Notes under the pieces: model-generated
Told to the model about the DNA's origin: nothing
Database searches by the model: none
What the model saw: only the letters and a program-made list of their open reading frames with translations
Assembly: GCA_003558195.1 (NCBI GenBank)
Contig: PWMM01000260.1
Span: 1 to 8,335, forward strand
Direction of reading: 5' to 3'
Length of the DNA stretch: 8,335 nucleotides
Origin: Syntrophomonadaceae bacterium
GTDB taxonomy: Bacteria > Bacillota > Dethiobacteria > DTU022
Shown: piece by piece, positions 5,342-8,335 of the stretch
How positions within the stretch are numbered: position 1 is the first letter of the stretch
Layout of the letters: each line of letters opens with the position of its first letter
Position numbers and translations under genes: made by a program

Positions 5342-7150
5342 ATGCATCAAAGAATTGAAGTACCCCCATATCTAATGGCTGTGCTTTCTGCCAGATTACA
5401 TTCAATTGGAATTGAAATGACAAACACCATGATCCGATCGGCACGCTCTCTGCTAATGAGTATTTGTAGAGATCTTTCAACAGCAATTTGTGATCGAAAT
5501 GGTGAGGTAATATCACTTCCGCCGTGCATTCCTGTTCATGTGGCGAATATGGGTTTAACAACCAGCCCTTGTTTTGAACATCCGGAAGGCATTAAAGAAG
5601 GTGATCTGTTTTTAACCAATTCACCTTATTATGGAAATACTCACCATGCAGATTATACCTATATTGCACCGGTTTTTCATGATGGTGAGCTATTATTCTT
5701 TACAGCGGCAAAAGGCCACCAGGCTGATTGTGGTAACAGCATACCCAGCACCTATCATCCGACAGCCAGGGATATTTATGAAGAAGGTGCTATTGATTGG
5801 CCTTGTGTTAAAGTGCAAAAAGAATATAAAGATGTGCCGGATATTATAAAAATAGCCCGTATGCGAATCAGGGTTCCTGATCAGTGGTATGGTGATTACC
5901 TGGCTGGGGTTGGTGCTGCTCGTATCGGAGAACGCAAATTAAAAGAATTATGCCGGGAATATGGTGGAGATACAATTAAGGCATTTTGTGATGCTTACCA
6001 GGATTATGGCGAAAAAATGATGAAAGAAGAAATCCGCAAATTGCCCCGGGGTGAATGGGATTATCAGATCAAGCATGATCCAATCCCCGACGTGTTACCG
6101 CAGGGAGTTAACATCTATATTAAATGTAGTATAGAACCCGAAGAAGGTCAAATTACTATAGACCTTAGGGAAAATGACGATTCACATGTTTGCGGTCTGA
6201 ATCTTTGCGAAGCAACTGTCCTGGCAAGTGCCAGAACAGGGGTATTAAATCGAATCTCTCCTGATGTTCCTCATAATGAAGGAGCTATGAAGCAGATCAG
6301 GGTTTTAATGAGAGAAGGTTGTGTTGTCGGGAAAGCAAAGCATCCATATAGCTCTTCGGTAGCTACTACTAATGTGGCAGATCGTCTGATTTCTGGAGTG
6401 CAGGCCATGTTTAATCAAGTTACAGATGAAAGAGGCATGGCTGAAGGAGGCGCTGTCCAGTGCCCTGCGGTGTCAGTTATTTCAGGCAAAGACTGGAGAC
6501 GGAATGATGAACCTTACGTTAATCAGCTATTTATTGGAATGACCGGAGGCCCCGGAGTAAAAGATCATGATGGGTGGGTAACATATCAATATCCGTGTAC
6601 TGGCGGGGCTCTTTATTGGACTTCCGTCGAAGTTTTAGAACAAAGGTATCCGGTCAAAATAATTGAAGAAGAGGTTATTACTGATTCCCCAGGAGCTGGT
6701 GAAAGTGATTCAGCACCGGCTTGTAAATTCGTATTAACACCCCGAAAACATCCTGTAACCTGTGCTTATTCGTGTGATGGTATTGAAAATTTGCCTAAAG
6801 GAGTTTTAGGAGGCTTTAATGGCAGCCAGGCGGCAGCTTGGAAATATAAGCTTTCAGAAGGCGAAGGCTCTCGTGTAGAGTTACCGCCATTTGCAGCAGC
6901 AGAAATACCCTATGGAGAAGCGATTGTGTCAGAAAGCTCCAGCGGGGGTGGTTTTGGCGATCCTCTTAATCGGGATCCGGAAAAAGTTGCTTACAGGGTT
7001 CGTGAAGGTTGGATTTCCGAAAATAAAGCCCGAGAATTTTACGGCGTTGTTCTTGATATCAACGGAGAGTTATTTGCTGTTAACAAGCAAAAAACTCAGG
7101 ACTTGAGAGAAGAATTAATAGCTAAAAAGGAGGAAAAGGGTAATGCCTAA
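5342..7150 (+). CDS. hyuB: Hydantoinase B/oxoprolinase-type subunit (HyuB family)
   Basis: This 602-residue subunit belongs to the family that includes N-methylhydantoinase B, the C-terminal half of 5-oxoprolinase, caprolactamase and the acetone/acetophenone carboxylase alpha-type subunits. With HyuA it performs ATP-dependent amide-ring hydrolysis or ketone carboxylation in the cytosol. NTHHAD (99-104) and GHQAD (125-129) place H101, D104 and H126 with the spacing of the His-Asp-His metal site known from acetone carboxylase. FxGD-type C-terminal motifs end in SSSGGGFGDPLNRDP and YGVVLD, as usual for the family. Its length fits HyuB proteins better than the alpha subunit of acetone carboxylase, which is near 770 residues. 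GGAGGT precedes the ATG by 7 nt. It overlaps hyuA by 8 bp and is driven by the sigma-54 promoter at 4999. The symbol denotes the family; the substrate is unproven. Confidence 0.9.
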   Translation: MHQRIEVPPYLMAVLSARLHSIGIEMTNTMIRSARSLLMSICRDLSTAICDRNGEVISLPPCIPVHVANMGLTTSPCFEHPEGIKEGDLFLTNSPYYGNTHHADYTYIAPVFHDGELLFFTAAKGHQADCGNSIPSTYHPTARDIYEEGAIDWPCVKVQKEYKDVPDIIKIARMRIRVPDQWYGDYLAGVGAARIGERKLKELCREYGGDTIKAFCDAYQDYGEKMMKEEIRKLPRGEWDYQIKHDPIPDVLPQGVNIYIKCSIEPEEGQITIDLRENDDSHVCGLNLCEATVLASARTGVLNRISPDVPHNEGAMKQIRVLMREGCVVGKAKHPYSSSVATTNVADRLISGVQAMFNQVTDERGMAEGGAVQCPAVSVISGKDWRRNDEPYVNQLFIGMTGGPGVKDHDGWVTYQYPCTGGALYWTSVEVLEQRYPVKIIEEEVITDSPGAGESDSAPACKFVLTPRKHPVTCAYSCDGIENLPKGVLGGFNGSQAAAWKYKLSEGEGSRVELPPFAAAEIPYGEAIVSESSSGGGFGDPLNRDPEKVAYRVREGWISENKAREFYGVVLDINGELFAVNKQKTQDLREELIAKKEEKGNA

Positions 7151-8335
7151 GTATGTATGTGTAGATATTGGAGGAACTTTTACTGATGCTGCTGTAATGG
7201 ATGAAAAAGGAAAAATCAACGTTTTTAAATCGCCAACAACTCCGGATAATTTTATAAATGGAATTGTTGAAGTCCTTAAAGTAGCTGCTGAAGAATATGG
7301 TGAATCACTGCAGGACTTGCTTAAATCCTGCAGCCCGAATCTCGGCGGTTCTTTTACCCACGGTTCAACTATTGCTACAAATGCGGTTCTGGAAGGTAAA
7401 GGAGCTAAAGTGGGGATGATATGCACAAAAGGGTTTCGGGATGTCCTTCTTTTCAGAGATGGTCCAATAAAAGATCCTTTTGATTTTCAGCTGGATTATC
7501 CTGAACCATACTTGCCACGATATCGCAGTTTGCCGGTTACTGAGCGCATTACCTCTGAAGGGGAAGTAGATGTACTCCTGAATGAAGATGAAGTAATAAA
7601 AGCAATAAATAGTTTTAAAGAATGGGATGTTGAAGCGATAGCGGTTTGTTTACTATGGTCAGTAGCTAATCCGGTTCATGAAAATAGAATCAAAGAAATA
7701 ATTTTAAAAGAATGGCCTGGCATCGATGTAGTGCTTAGCTCAGAGGTTAATCCATGTATTCGAGAATACCGAAGATGGGTTTCAGCTGCTATGGATGCAT
7801 CATTAAGGCCTTTAATATCCAAGTATACCAGGGAATTGAACAGTATTTTACAAGATCTGGGATTAAAAGGTGAAGTAGGCCTTTTGAATTCTATTGGAGG
7901 GATTGTAACTGCAGATGAAATGCTGCTCAGGCCCCTATATAGTATCGATTCCGGTCCTTCACTGGCTCCGGTAGCATCTCTTTCTTACGTGAAGGAAGAA
8001 TTAGGTGAAAATAATTTTGTCACTCTTGACATGGGAGGGACCAGTTTTGATGTCAGCTGTTCACGAGACGGCATCATCTCTGATTCCAGGGAAAAGAAAA
8101 TTGGAAATGAAATCCCCGGTATTTCCGGAGTTGATATTCATAGTATTGGAGCCGGTGGAGGAAGTATAGCCTGGGTAGATTCAGGTGGGATGATCCGGGT
8201 TGGCCCCCATAGTGCAGGATCTGATCCCGGACCTGTTTGTTACGAATTTGGTGGCGCTGACCCGACAGTTACTGATGCAAATGTAGTACTTGGGTATATC
8301 AACCCGGATAACTTTTGTGCCGGTCGGATGAAGCT
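7143..8335 (+). CDS. hyuA: Hydantoinase A/oxoprolinase-type ATPase subunit (HyuA family), partial
   Basis: Partner subunit of HyuB. It has an ASKHA-type fold that binds ATP and activates the substrate by phosphorylation. About 397 residues are visible of a family length near 650-700; the gene runs off the right edge. Motifs seen are DIGGTFTD (8-15), THGSTIATNAVLEG (72 onwards), LDMGGTSFDV (295-304), SIGAGGGSIAWVD (334-346), then GPHSAGSDPGPVCY and PTVTDANVVLGYINP, all typical of HyuA. The segment SGPSLAPVAS (270-279) replaces the SGPAGGV-like sequence common in relatives. The ATG at 7143 lies within the last codons of hyuB (stop 7148-7150), with AAGGAGG at 7127-7133, so the two genes are probably translationally coupled and their products made in equal amounts. 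Substrate cannot be assigned from sequence. Confidence 0.9.
   Translation, partial: MPKYVCVDIGGTFTDAAVMDEKGKINVFKSPTTPDNFINGIVEVLKVAAEEYGESLQDLLKSCSPNLGGSFTHGSTIATNAVLEGKGAKVGMICTKGFRDVLLFRDGPIKDPFDFQLDYPEPYLPRYRSLPVTERITSEGEVDVLLNEDEVIKAINSFKEWDVEAIAVCLLWSVANPVHENRIKEIILKEWPGIDVVLSSEVNPCIREYRRWVSAAMDASLRPLISKYTRELNSILQDLGLKGEVGLLNSIGGIVTADEMLLRPLYSIDSGPSLAPVASLSYVKEELGENNFVTLDMGGTSFDVSCSRDGIISDSREKKIGNEIPGISGVDIHSIGAGGGSIAWVDSGGMIRVGPHSAGSDPGPVCYEFGGADPTVTDANVVLGYINPDNFCAGRMK

Noticed and set aside
5253..5561. Minus-strand frame of 102 codons overlapping the hyuB start
   Set aside because: It overlaps the well-supported hyuB coding region and leader, resembles no known protein, and is a frame shadow.
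7115..7426. Minus-strand frame of 103 codons across the hyuB/hyuA junction
   Set aside because: It lies antisense to two clear genes including conserved HyuA motifs, and has no supporting features.
5342..8335. Assignment of the operon as acetone carboxylase
   Set aside because: HyuB is about 170 residues shorter than the acetone carboxylase alpha subunit, and no gamma-type subunit is visible. The downstream region is cut off, so this is unproven rather than excluded.
1..8335. CRISPR arrays, tRNA or rRNA genes, insertion sequences
   Set aside because: No regular direct repeats with spacers, no cloverleaf-like or rRNA-like sequence, and no transposase frame or terminal inverted repeats were seen.

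Overview
The window looks like a low-G+C, Gram-positive anaerobe (Bacillota, Clostridia-like). It is A+T-rich, has strong AGGAGG-type ribosome binding sites, and carries sigma-54 enhancer-binding regulators next to -24/-12 promoters, an arrangement common for catabolic operons in this group. This placement is inferred from style and gene content, not from a marker gene.

Layout, left to right. The 5' end of a class III aminotransferase (putrescine aminotransferase-like) runs leftwards off the window (1-250, minus strand). A 541-bp divergent regulatory region (251-791) holds a consensus sigma-54 promoter facing the aminotransferase and two tandem imperfect palindromes 30 bp apart that look like enhancer sites. 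Three plus-strand genes follow: a GAF-like/PAS/AAA+/Fis sigma-54 activator (792-2582), an 87-residue TIGR04076-like protein (2768-3031) and a second sigma-54 activator with two PAS-like regions (3122-4822). Next is a 519-bp intergenic region (4823-5341) with another pair of palindromic enhancer-like sites 22 bp apart, a near-consensus sigma-54 promoter and a leader of about 315 nt. The right end holds translationally coupled hyuB-like (5342-7150) and hyuA-like (7143 to beyond 8335) genes for an ATP-dependent amidohydrolase or carboxylase of the hydantoinase/oxoprolinase/acetone carboxylase superfamily.

The best reading is a sigma-54-controlled catabolic locus with two activators, each beside one of two target transcription units. 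All four enhancer-like sites fit one pattern, KTCTYA-N4-TAAGAH, so the two activators may bind related DNA and co-regulate both units. HyuAB-type enzymes open hydantoins, 5-oxoproline or lactams, or carboxylate ketones, at the cost of ATP. Pairing one with an omega-amino-type aminotransferase suggests, as a hypothesis, ring opening of a lactam or related cyclic amide to an omega-amino acid followed by transamination. The substrate cannot be read from the sequence.

The most unusual parts are the paired palindromes with a shared half-site, the long structured hyuB leader with a three-codon ORF directly before a hairpin, and the small cysteine-containing protein between the two regulators.
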